Source: Dehalococcoidia bacterium (GTDB taxonomy: Bacteria; Chloroflexota; Dehalococcoidia; E44-bin15). Taken from it: a stretch of 6,785 nt of DNA. The notes under the pieces were generated by a model. The model ran no database searches. It saw nothing but the letters and a program-made list of their open reading frames with translations, and was not told the origin of the DNA. Within the stretch, counting starts at the first letter, position 1; every line of letters begins with the position of its first letter. The translations under genes were made by a program, and so were the position numbers. Positions 1 to 5,486 of this stretch are shown one piece after another. Where the stretch lies: positions 1 through 6,785 of the forward strand of contig SOIC01000028.1 in NCBI GenBank assembly GCA_004377275.1. Reading direction: 5' to 3'.

Positions 1-55
1 TTCGCAGGGTAACCGCTTAGCAGGCGGCCGCACTAGACCACTATGCGATCCCTCC
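1..55 (-). tRNA. tRNA-Ser (anticodon GCU), 5' part only, cut by the window edge
   Basis: Read on the - strand, the sequence folds as the first part of a tRNA. A 7-nt acceptor strand GGAGGGA lies at 55-49 and is followed by T8 and C9. The D stem GCA (46-44) pairs with TGC (32-30) around a loop containing GG. The anticodon stem GCCGC (28-24) pairs with GCGGT (16-12), enclosing the 7-nt loop CTGCTAA. The anticodon is GCT at 21-19, which reads AGC/AGU serine codons. The bases after the anticodon stem begin a variable arm (ACCCTGCGAA...), consistent with the long class II arm of tRNA-Ser. The rest of that arm, the T arm and the 3' acceptor strand lie outside the window, so the closing pairs cannot be checked. 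Confidence 0.9.
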
Positions 56-62
56 ATAGCCA

Positions 63-91
63 AATATAGCACAAAGCTGGCACATTTTCAA
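63..91 (-). promoter_or_regulatory. sigma70-type promoter of the tRNA-Ser gene
   Basis: On the - strand a -35 box TTGAAA (91-86, five of six consensus bases) is separated by exactly 17 bp from a -10 box TATATT (68-63). TGC lies directly before the -10 box, giving an extended -10. Transcription would be expected to start near 57-56, one or two bases before the mature 5' end of the tRNA at 55, so the 5' leader would be almost absent. Inferred from sequence only. Confidence 0.75.
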
Positions 92-96
92 CGATG

Positions 97-125
97 TTGC
101 CTCGCCCCACTCCCTATGCTATACT
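97..125 (+). promoter_or_regulatory. sigma70-type promoter of the rpsB-ispG operon
   Basis: A -35 box TTGCCT (97-102, matching TTG of the consensus) and a -10 box TATACT (120-125) are separated by 17 bp. TGC at 117-119 makes an extended -10 that can compensate for the weak -35. The start site would fall near 131-133, leaving a leader of about 25 nt before the rpsB ATG at 156. It lies back to back with the tRNA-Ser promoter, with 5 bp between the two -35 boxes. Confidence 0.75.
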
Positions 126-144
126 TAGGCTACAGAATCGCCAT

Positions 145-154
145 AAAGGGGGAG
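145..154 (+). promoter_or_regulatory. ribosome binding site of rpsB
   Basis: The purine run AAAGGGGGAG lies just before the ATG at 156. Its best SD match (AAGG/GGAG) is unusually close to the start codon, with one to about five bases of spacing depending on register. It supports 156 as the start even though the encoded protein has an N-terminal extension of about eight residues relative to E. coli S2. Confidence 0.6.
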
Positions 155-155
155 C

Positions 156-1034
156 ATGGAAGAGGAAAGGATCGAGGCAGAGGAGGTATCCATTAAATCG
201 TTGCTGGCAGCGGGCGCCCACTTCGGTCACCAGACCAGCCGCTGGAACCCGCGAATGAAGAAGTACATCTTCGCCGCGAGGAATGGCATCCATATCATCG
301 ACCTGGAGCAGACCGCTGATATGTTATATAAAGCCTGCGAGTTTGTCCGGAATCTCGTTGCTGAGGGCGATAATATCATCTTTGTCGGCACCAAGAGGCA
401 GGCCAAGGATTCAGTTGAGGAGGAAGCCAAGCGCTGTGGCATGCCCTATGTGAATCAACGCTGGCTGGGGGGGATGCTCACTAACTTCACCACCATCCAG
501 GCAAGAATCGACCATCTGGTGCGCCTGGAGGATCGCAATGCGCGGGGGCAGTTTCATTACCTCCCTAAGAAGGAGGCCATGAAACTGGGGAAGGAGATCG
601 ACCGCCTCAACCGACAAATGGGTGGATTCAAGGAGATGACCGGGTTCCCCGGGGCTGTTTTCATTATCGACCCGGCCAAGGAGAGGATCGCCGTCTCAGA
701 GGCCAGGCGCACTGGGATCCCTATCGTGGCCATCGTGGATACCAACTGCAACCCTGATGAGATAGATTACCCTATCCCTGCCAACGATGACGCAGTAAGA
801 GCGGTTAAGCTAATGTGTGGTCGGATAGCGGACGCTGCGCTTGAGGGTAGGGAAGACCGCGAGCTGGCAAAGGAAATGGTCTATGAGGAGGCTGAGGTAC
901 CAGCAATCTTAACCTTCACCCCTGAAGAAGACTCCACCGCTGAAGATGACTCCACCCCTGAAGGCGACTACACCGCTGAAAGCGATTCCACCATTGTGAG
1001 CGACTCCCACACTGAGAGTGAGGAAAGATCATGA
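156..1034 (+). CDS. rpsB: 30S ribosomal protein S2 with an acidic repeat tail
   Basis: S2 sits on the solvent side of the 30S subunit between head and body and is needed for S1 docking and initiation. The family core is clear: GAHFGHQTSRWNPRMKKYIF at 20-39, NGIHIIDLEQT at 43-53, the NQRWLGGMLTNF block at 100-111, and VDTNCNPDEIDYPIPANDDA at 195-214. The protein has 292 residues, longer than the roughly 230-260 typical of bacteria. The excess is a short acidic N-terminus (MEEERIEAEE) and a C-terminal tail of about 40 residues built of six-residue repeats (253-288). A purine-rich SD supports the ATG at 156. This is the first gene of the operon, and its stop overlaps the tsf start by four bases (ATGA), so the two are probably translationally coupled. 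Identity is secure; the function of the tail is unknown. Confidence 0.98.
   Translation: MEEERIEAEEVSIKSLLAAGAHFGHQTSRWNPRMKKYIFAARNGIHIIDLEQTADMLYKACEFVRNLVAEGDNIIFVGTKRQAKDSVEEEAKRCGMPYVNQRWLGGMLTNFTTIQARIDHLVRLEDRNARGQFHYLPKKEAMKLGKEIDRLNRQMGGFKEMTGFPGAVFIIDPAKERIAVSEARRTGIPIVAIVDTNCNPDEIDYPIPANDDAVRAVKLMCGRIADAALEGREDRELAKEMVYEEAEVPAILTFTPEEDSTAEDDSTPEGDYTAESDSTIVSDSHTESEERS
912..1019 (+). repeat. 18-bp tandem repeat encoding the acidic tail of S2
   Basis: Six consecutive 18-bp units lie in frame within the 3' end of rpsB. Examples are GACTCCACCGCTGAAGAT (930-947) and GACTCCACCCCTGAAGGC (948-965), identical at 15 of 18 positions. The third full unit (966-983) also matches each of these at 14-15 positions. 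The first (912-929) and the last two (984-1019) are more diverged. Each unit encodes a hexapeptide of the form D-S-T-(A/P)-E-(D/G/S). Residues 257-292 contain 14 Asp/Glu and only one Arg and one His. This looks like a minisatellite that expanded within the coding frame. Confidence 0.85.
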
Positions 1035-1528
1035 TTACTACAGAAGTAATAAGGGAGCTGCGCGGGATAACCGGGGCAGGTATCATGGATTGTAAAAGGG
1101 CGCTCCAGGAGGCGGAGTGCGATCTCGATAATGCCATAGAGATTCTCAAAAAACGGGGCTTCGCCAAGGCGGAGAAGAAGGCCCATCGGGAGGTGCGCGA
1201 GGGGCTGGTTGAGGCCTATATACACACCGGAGGACGTATCGGGGCCCTGGTGGAGGTGAACTGTGAGAGCGATTTTGTGGCACACACCGATGAGTTCAAG
1301 AGGCTGGCCCATGACCTGGCGATGCAGGTAGCGGCTACCGACCCCTCCTTTTTGAATAACGAGGACATCCCTGAGGGGGTGGACCCCAGCGAGGCCTGTT
1401 TTCTCTCACAGCCTTTTATTAAGGACCCTCAAATAACCGTCCAGGCCGTTATTGCGGAAACAATTGCCAGGGTGGGGGAGAACATCAAGGTGCGCAGATT
1501 TGCCCGCTTCGAGCTGGGTAAGGAATAA
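1031..1528 (+). CDS. tsf: elongation factor Ts, short form
   Basis: EF-Ts is the guanine nucleotide exchange factor that releases GDP from EF-Tu. The N-terminal UBA-like domain is seen in LRGITGAGIMDCKRAL (10-25) and continues to about residue 50. The EF-Tu contact motif, usually TDFV, appears as S80-D81-F82-V83 in VNCESDFVAHTDEF; Asp81 and Phe82 correspond to E. coli D80 and F81. The C-terminal stretch AETIARVGENIKVRRF (142-157) is also typical. At 165 residues it is far shorter than E. coli EF-Ts (about 283) and lacks the duplicated core half and coiled-coil module. It resembles the short Thermus-type protein, which works as a dimer. The ATG overlaps the rpsB stop by four bases, with a GAGGA SD at 1020-1024. 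Identity is secure; dimerisation is inferred from relatives. Confidence 0.97.
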   Translation: MITTEVIRELRGITGAGIMDCKRALQEAECDLDNAIEILKKRGFAKAEKKAHREVREGLVEAYIHTGGRIGALVEVNCESDFVAHTDEFKRLAHDLAMQVAATDPSFLNNEDIPEGVDPSEACFLSQPFIKDPQITVQAVIAETIARVGENIKVRRFARFELGKE

Positions 1529-1531
1529 GCG

Positions 1532-2251
1532 ATGAAAGCTGCCAAATACAAGCGCACCATCTTGAAGCTGAGCGGCGAGGCCCTGATGGGAAGAGAGGGA
1601 TTCGGCATCGATCTAGCTGTCCTCTCGAAGTTCTCCCAACAAATAAAGCAGGTAGTGGACATGGGGGTTGAGCTCGCCATTGTAGTTGGTGGGGGAAACA
1701 TCTGGCGAGGGGCAATAGCGGAGGCGAAGGGAATGGAGCGCACTAGTGCCGACTACGCTGGGATGCTGGGCACCCTGCTAAATGCCCTGGCACTACAGGA
1801 CGCCTTGGAGAGAGGTGGGGTGACCACCAGAACCCAAAGCGCCCTCACCGTTCAAGCGGTTGCCGAACCCTACATTCGGCGCCGCGCCGTGCGCCACCTG
1901 GAGAAGGGGCGAGTGGTCATCTTCGCTTGCGGCACCGGAAATCCATATATGACCACCGACACCGCTGCGGCGCTCAGGGCCATAGAGATCGGCGCCGAGG
2001 TGCTGCTCATGGCAAAGCACGAGGTCGATGGCGTTTATGACGCCGACCCCCTGAAAAACCCCAATGCCAAAAAGTTCGAAAGCATCAGCCATTCCGATGC
2101 CTTAAAGCTGCGCCTTAAGGTTATGGACGCAACTGCCCTTTCCCTCTGTATGGAACATAATCTCCCCATAATTGTCTTCAACGTCGGTGACCCCCAGAGC
2201 ATTGTGCGGGCAGTGGCTGGCGAGGTTATTGGCACCATAGTCACCAGCTAG
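1532..2251 (+). CDS. pyrH: UMP kinase (uridylate kinase)
   Basis: PyrH phosphorylates UMP to UDP with ATP, the step leading to UTP and CTP. It belongs to the amino-acid kinase fold and forms a hexamer in bacteria, unlike eukaryotic UMP/CMP kinases. Visible motifs are LKLSGEAL at 11-18, the glycine-rich VVGGGNIWRG at 51-60, ADYAGMLGTLLNALALQDAL at 73-92 (Asp74 in the UMP-binding position), GTGNPYMTTDTAAALRA at 134-150, KHEVDGVYDADP at 162-173 and KVMDATALSL at 196-205. The length of 239 residues is normal. The ATG lies three bases after the tsf stop, and its SD (AAGGA, 1520-1524, 7-nt spacing) is inside the end of tsf. pyrH between tsf and frr is a widespread bacterial order. The CTP it helps supply is used by CdsA, encoded further down the operon. 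Confidence 0.98.
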   Translation: MKAAKYKRTILKLSGEALMGREGFGIDLAVLSKFSQQIKQVVDMGVELAIVVGGGNIWRGAIAEAKGMERTSADYAGMLGTLLNALALQDALERGGVTTRTQSALTVQAVAEPYIRRRAVRHLEKGRVVIFACGTGNPYMTTDTAAALRAIEIGAEVLLMAKHEVDGVYDADPLKNPNAKKFESISHSDALKLRLKVMDATALSLCMEHNLPIIVFNVGDPQSIVRAVAGEVIGTIVTS

Positions 2252-2260
2252 AGGTGGGCG

Positions 2261-2818
2261 ATGATCGATGAGGTACTCTCAGCGGCAAGCACCAAGATGG
2301 AAAAGACCATTGAGGCACTGCGGAAAGAGCTGGCCACCATCCGCACTGGGCGAGCGAACCCGGCGCTGGTCGATAATATTAAGGTGGACTGCTACGGCAC
2401 GCCCACGCCGCTTAAGCAGATAGCCACCATTTCAGCACCGGAGGCCAGGCTCATCCTGATTCAGCCCTGGGATAGCAGTACGCTGCCCAGCATCAAGAAG
2501 GCTATCCTAAAGTCGGAGCTCGGCCTCAACCCCACAAGCGATAGAAATGTGATCCGCTTAGCAATCCCCCAGCTCTCCGAGGAGCGAAGAAAGGATATGG
2601 TTAGAGCAGTTCATAAGAGAGCTGAGGATGGCCGAGTCGCCCTGCGAAATATAAGAAGGGATGCCCTGGAGGAGTTCAGAAAACTGGAGCGAGAGAAGAA
2701 GATCTCCCAAGACGAGCAAAAACGCGCCCAGGAGCGACTTCAGGAGCTTACCGATAGCTTCATCGCCACCGTAGGCAAGGTAGCAGCGGATAAAGAGGCC
2801 GAGCTACTGGAGGTTTAG
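2261..2818 (+). CDS. frr: ribosome recycling factor
   Basis: RRF, together with EF-G and GTP, splits post-termination ribosomes. The protein is 185 residues, the same length as in E. coli. Domain I, a three-helix bundle, is formed by residues 1-30 (ending ELATIRTGRANPAL) and about 105-185. Domain II, a small beta domain, lies between them (VDCYGTPTPLKQIATIS, 42-58). VALRNIRRDA (126-135) carries Arg129 and Arg132, matching the functionally important arginines of E. coli RRF. The end, ADKEAELLEV, is close to the E. coli C-terminus. The ATG at 2261 follows pyrH by 9 bases, with GAGGTGG at 2251-2257 overlapping the pyrH stop. Identity is secure. Confidence 0.98.
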   Translation: MIDEVLSAASTKMEKTIEALRKELATIRTGRANPALVDNIKVDCYGTPTPLKQIATISAPEARLILIQPWDSSTLPSIKKAILKSELGLNPTSDRNVIRLAIPQLSEERRKDMVRAVHKRAEDGRVALRNIRRDALEEFRKLEREKKISQDEQKRAQERLQELTDSFIATVGKVAADKEAELLEV

Positions 2819-2854
2819 TAGAGGAGCTCGGGAATCTGGTTACGGATATAAACA

Positions 2855-3571
2855 GTGGCGAAACCCAGGATCAAGCATATCCCCAATCACGTCGCCATCA
2901 TTATGGACGGCAACGGACGCTGGGCCAAAGAGCGGGGGCTACCCCGGCTCGCAGGTCACCGCGCCGGAACTGATAATATCCGCCGTGCCATCAAATGCCT
3001 CGCCAACTACGAAGTGAAGTACATCACCCTGTTTGCTTTCTCCACAGAGAACTGGAGCCGCCCACGGAGAGAGGTTCAGGGGCTAATGCGCATCATGGAG
3101 GAGGTCATCGACCAGGAGACCGCAAACCTCCACAAGGATGGGGTCAAGATCCTTCACCTCGGCCACCTTGATAGGCTATCCGACCGGCTCCAGCAGAAGG
3201 TGCAATACGCCATCGAGCTGACCATGCACAATACCAGATGCACCCTATGCATCGCCTTCAACTATGGCGGTCGCGCCGAGGTCGTAGATGCGGTGAGGCG
3301 CATCCTTCGCGATGGCATCACAAGCGATAATATAGACGAGGCACTAATTTCTCGCTATCTATATACCACAGACCTGCCCGACCCGGACCTGATCATCCGC
3401 ACCGGGGGCGAGATGCGCCTCAGCAATTTCCTTATCTGGCAGGCAGCCTATAGCGAGTACTACGCCACACCAACCCTCTGGCCCGACTTCGGTCCGGAGG
3501 AGATCGAGCGGGCCCTCATTGCCTACAGTGAGCGGGAGCGGCGTTTTGGGGGACTAAAAAGGGAGGGCTAA
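2855..3571 (+). CDS. uppS: isoprenyl (undecaprenyl) diphosphate synthase, cis-type
   Basis: This enzyme adds isopentenyl diphosphate units in cis to farnesyl diphosphate, making the C55-type carrier lipid used to export glycan precursors. All family signatures are present: HVAIIMDGNGRWA (12-24, catalytic Asp18), RLAGHRAG (31-38), TLFAFSTENW (58-67), FNYGGRAE (135-142) and DLIIRTGGEMRLSNFLIWQ (178-196), followed by LWPDF and RRFGG near the end. The length of 238 residues is normal for the soluble homodimer. GTG at 2855 is taken as the start because an in-frame TAA lies two codons upstream and the next Met is inside the catalytic motif. Its SD is weak (GGA at 2844-2846). The 36-base gap from frr is the largest in the operon. 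Exact product length cannot be read from sequence. Confidence 0.96.
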   Translation: MAKPRIKHIPNHVAIIMDGNGRWAKERGLPRLAGHRAGTDNIRRAIKCLANYEVKYITLFAFSTENWSRPRREVQGLMRIMEEVIDQETANLHKDGVKILHLGHLDRLSDRLQQKVQYAIELTMHNTRCTLCIAFNYGGRAEVVDAVRRILRDGITSDNIDEALISRYLYTTDLPDPDLIIRTGGEMRLSNFLIWQAAYSEYYATPTLWPDFGPEEIERALIAYSERERRFGGLKREG

Positions 3572-3585
3572 GGCTCAGCGGCAGG

Positions 3586-4377
3586 ATGATCAGGCAAAGG
3601 GTGCTCAGCGCGCTAGTCCTCTTACCCCTCATCTTTTTGGTCATCTGGTTTGGCGGCCCCGCTTACTCCCTATCGGTCGCCGCTTTCGCAGCTCTGGGTG
3701 CGCTGGAATTCTATGGCATGATGGGCCTCTCCAGGAGGCATCCGCTCACCCTTTTCGGGCTCGTCTGGGTGCTTCTCTTCATCCTGGTAGCCCATTTTGA
3801 AGGAAGCTATACCGCGCCCCTCTTAACCTCGGCAGTGGCCTTTTCTCTAATCTGGCTCCTTTTCCGCTCCCCGGTGAAGGATGCCGCCACCAATTGGGTT
3901 TGGGTCCTCGCCGGGATCATCTATATCGGGTGGCTAATGAGCCATTTTATCCCCCTTCGGGAACTGGAGAGCGGCAGGGAGTGGGTGCTCTTTGTGGTCC
4001 TTGCCACCTTTGCCGCGGACACCGCCGCTTTCTTTACCGGCAGGGCTTGGGGCAGGCATTCCCTCGCCGCAAAGATCAGTTCTCTGAAGACCTGGGAAGG
4101 GGCAGTGGGGGGCTTTCTAGGGGCCATCGCCGCATCGCTGATCCTGGTGCTATTGCTAGGCCTGTCCATCCCCTATTGGCAAACGGTCATCCTCGGCGCC
4201 CTCATCGGCATCGTCGCCCCGCTAGGCGACCTCGCAGAATCAATGCTCAAGCGGAGCACCGGCCTGAAGGACTCGGGAACACTGATCCCCGGTCATGGGG
4301 GCCTCCTCGACCGCCTCGATAGCATCCTCTTTACCGTCGTTGTAGTATACTATTATGTGATATGGGTAATAATGTAA
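3586..4377 (+). CDS. cdsA: phosphatidate cytidylyltransferase (CDP-diacylglycerol synthase)
   Basis: CdsA converts phosphatidic acid and CTP to CDP-diacylglycerol, the precursor of membrane phospholipids. It is an integral membrane protein: hydrophobic stretches appear near 7-22, 27-45, 54-69, 76-93, 103-121, 134-150, 174-195, 198-214 and 246-262. The family signature is complete at 219-245: Ser219, Lys222-Arg223, Lys228-Asp229, then PGHGGLLDRLD with Asp242 and Asp245. Upstream are ADTAAFFTGRAWG (144-156) and KISSLKTWEGAVGG (163-176), both typical. Length is 263 residues. The start at 3586 gives the usual MIRQRVLSALVLLPL N-terminus but has only a poor SD (AAGG 12 bases upstream), so translation may depend on coupling from uppS, 14 bases before. 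It overlaps dxr by 16 bases. Confidence 0.97.
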   Translation: MIRQRVLSALVLLPLIFLVIWFGGPAYSLSVAAFAALGALEFYGMMGLSRRHPLTLFGLVWVLLFILVAHFEGSYTAPLLTSAVAFSLIWLLFRSPVKDAATNWVWVLAGIIYIGWLMSHFIPLRELESGREWVLFVVLATFAADTAAFFTGRAWGRHSLAAKISSLKTWEGAVGGFLGAIAASLILVLLLGLSIPYWQTVILGALIGIVAPLGDLAESMLKRSTGLKDSGTLIPGHGGLLDRLDSILFTVVVVYYYVIWVIM

Positions 4378-5486
4378 AACGGCTCGCCATTCTGGGCGCT
4401 ACTGGCTCCATAGGGCAGCAGACCCTTGACGTGGTGCGCTCCGTCCCTAACCGATTTCAGGTGGTCGGTCTTGGCGCGGGGAGAAACGCCGCGCTTCTGG
4501 CAAAGCAGATCGAAGAGTTCCAACCAAAATTTGTTTCTATCGAGTCAGCCAGTTCACCAGAGAGATTGCGTAGCTTAAAGTGCGAAATACTGTCTGCGGA
4601 GGAGCTTGTAGCTCACCCCGATGTTGACCTGGTGGTAATCGCCATCTCAGGCAAAGCAGGTCTCAACCCCACCATGGCAGCGATCAGGGCCAAAAAAAGT
4701 ATCGCTCTGGCCACTAAGGAGGTCCTGGTAATGGCCGGGGGAATTATTACCACCGAGGCAAAGAGGCACGGTGCCCAGATCCTGCCCATCGATAGCGAGC
4801 CCAGTGCGATATTGCAATGCCTGCGCGGTGAGGAGCAGCGGATCTCCCGGCTCATCCTGACCGCCTCCGGTGGCCCCTTTCGCCATCTCTCTGCGGAAGA
4901 GCTAGAAACGGTGTCGCCGCAGCAGGCGCTGGCGCACCCTACCTGGAGGATGGGACCGAAGGTCACCATCGACTCCGCCACCCTGATGAACAAGGGGTTT
5001 GAGGCTATTGAGCTAAGCTGGCTCTTCGGTGTCCCGGTTGAAAATATCGAGATCGTGATCCACCCCCAGAGCGTTGTGCACTCCATGGTTGAATTTGTCG
5101 ACGGCTCTATCAAGGCGCAGCTTAGTTCCCCGGACATGCGCCTGCCCATTCAATACGCCCTGTTTTATCCGGAGCGACTGCCTAATAAGCTTCCCCACAT
5201 CGATTTTTCAAGCATAAGCGCCCTTACTTTTGAACCCCCCGACAGGGAAAAATTCCCCTGCCTAAGATTAGCGCTGGAAGCAGGTCGAAAAGGAGGCACC
5301 TACCCCGCGGTGCTCTCCGCCGCCGATGAGGTGGCGGTGGCGCTCTTCCTGGAGGAGCGCATCGGCTTTATGAACATCCCCAAGCTCGTGGCAGAGAGCC
5401 TGGAGGAGCACCAGAGCATCCCCAACCCCTCGCTGGAGGATGTGCTCGCCGCTGATGCCTGGGCCAGAGAGAGGATGCACAGATGA
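4362..5486 (+). CDS. dxr: 1-deoxy-D-xylulose 5-phosphate reductoisomerase
   Basis: Dxr (IspC) catalyses the first committed step of the MEP isoprenoid pathway, rearranging and reducing DXP to MEP with NADPH and a divalent metal. The N-terminal NADPH-binding motif is GATGSIG (12-18). The metal site is DSE at 144-146, followed by TASGGPFR (167-174), HPTWRMGPK (192-200, the flexible-loop Trp and Met), DSATLMNKGFEAIE (204-217, metal ligand Glu214) and HPQS (234-237). Length is 374 residues, slightly below the usual 380-400. Two positions differ from the E. coli-type consensus: LATKE at 116-120 instead of LANKE, and Pro147 after DSE where His is common. The ATG at 4362 lies inside the end of cdsA with no recognisable SD, so reinitiation or coupling is likely. 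Identity is secure. Confidence 0.97.
   Translation: MGNNVKRLAILGATGSIGQQTLDVVRSVPNRFQVVGLGAGRNAALLAKQIEEFQPKFVSIESASSPERLRSLKCEILSAEELVAHPDVDLVVIAISGKAGLNPTMAAIRAKKSIALATKEVLVMAGGIITTEAKRHGAQILPIDSEPSAILQCLRGEEQRISRLILTASGGPFRHLSAEELETVSPQQALAHPTWRMGPKVTIDSATLMNKGFEAIELSWLFGVPVENIEIVIHPQSVVHSMVEFVDGSIKAQLSSPDMRLPIQYALFYPERLPNKLPHIDFSSISALTFEPPDREKFPCLRLALEAGRKGGTYPAVLSAADEVAVALFLEERIGFMNIPKLVAESLEEHQSIPNPSLEDVLAADAWARERMHR

Noticed and set aside
180..194. A second SD-like run (GAGGAGG at 180-186) followed by ATT at 192, suggesting an alternative S2 start at Ile13.
   Set aside because: ATT is a very rare start, and the ATG at 156 is in frame with its own purine-rich site. The run is explained by the Glu-rich codons of the N-terminus.
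916..1312. Antisense open frames over the end of rpsB and the start of tsf, including one with a repeated Trp/Gln-rich pattern.
   Set aside because: The repeat is the reverse-strand reading of the 18-bp minisatellite in rpsB. There is no independent SD or promoter, and the + strand genes are certain.
3894..4322. A 142-codon + strand frame inside cdsA, rich in Arg, Gly and Pro.
   Set aside because: It is an out-of-frame shadow of cdsA, whose full signature is read in the other frame; the composition is typical of a shifted GC-rich frame.
4330..4356. A possible promoter ahead of dxr (TATACT at 4346-4351 or TATTAT at 4351-4356).
   Set aside because: No acceptable -35 box lies 16-18 bp upstream of either and there is no extended -10. 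The AT-rich stretch encodes the aromatic end of the last CdsA membrane segment.
4613..5149. A 178-codon - strand frame opposite dxr.
   Set aside because: It lies wholly antisense to a well-conserved gene, has no recognisable domain, and is explained by codon bias of a GC-rich gene.
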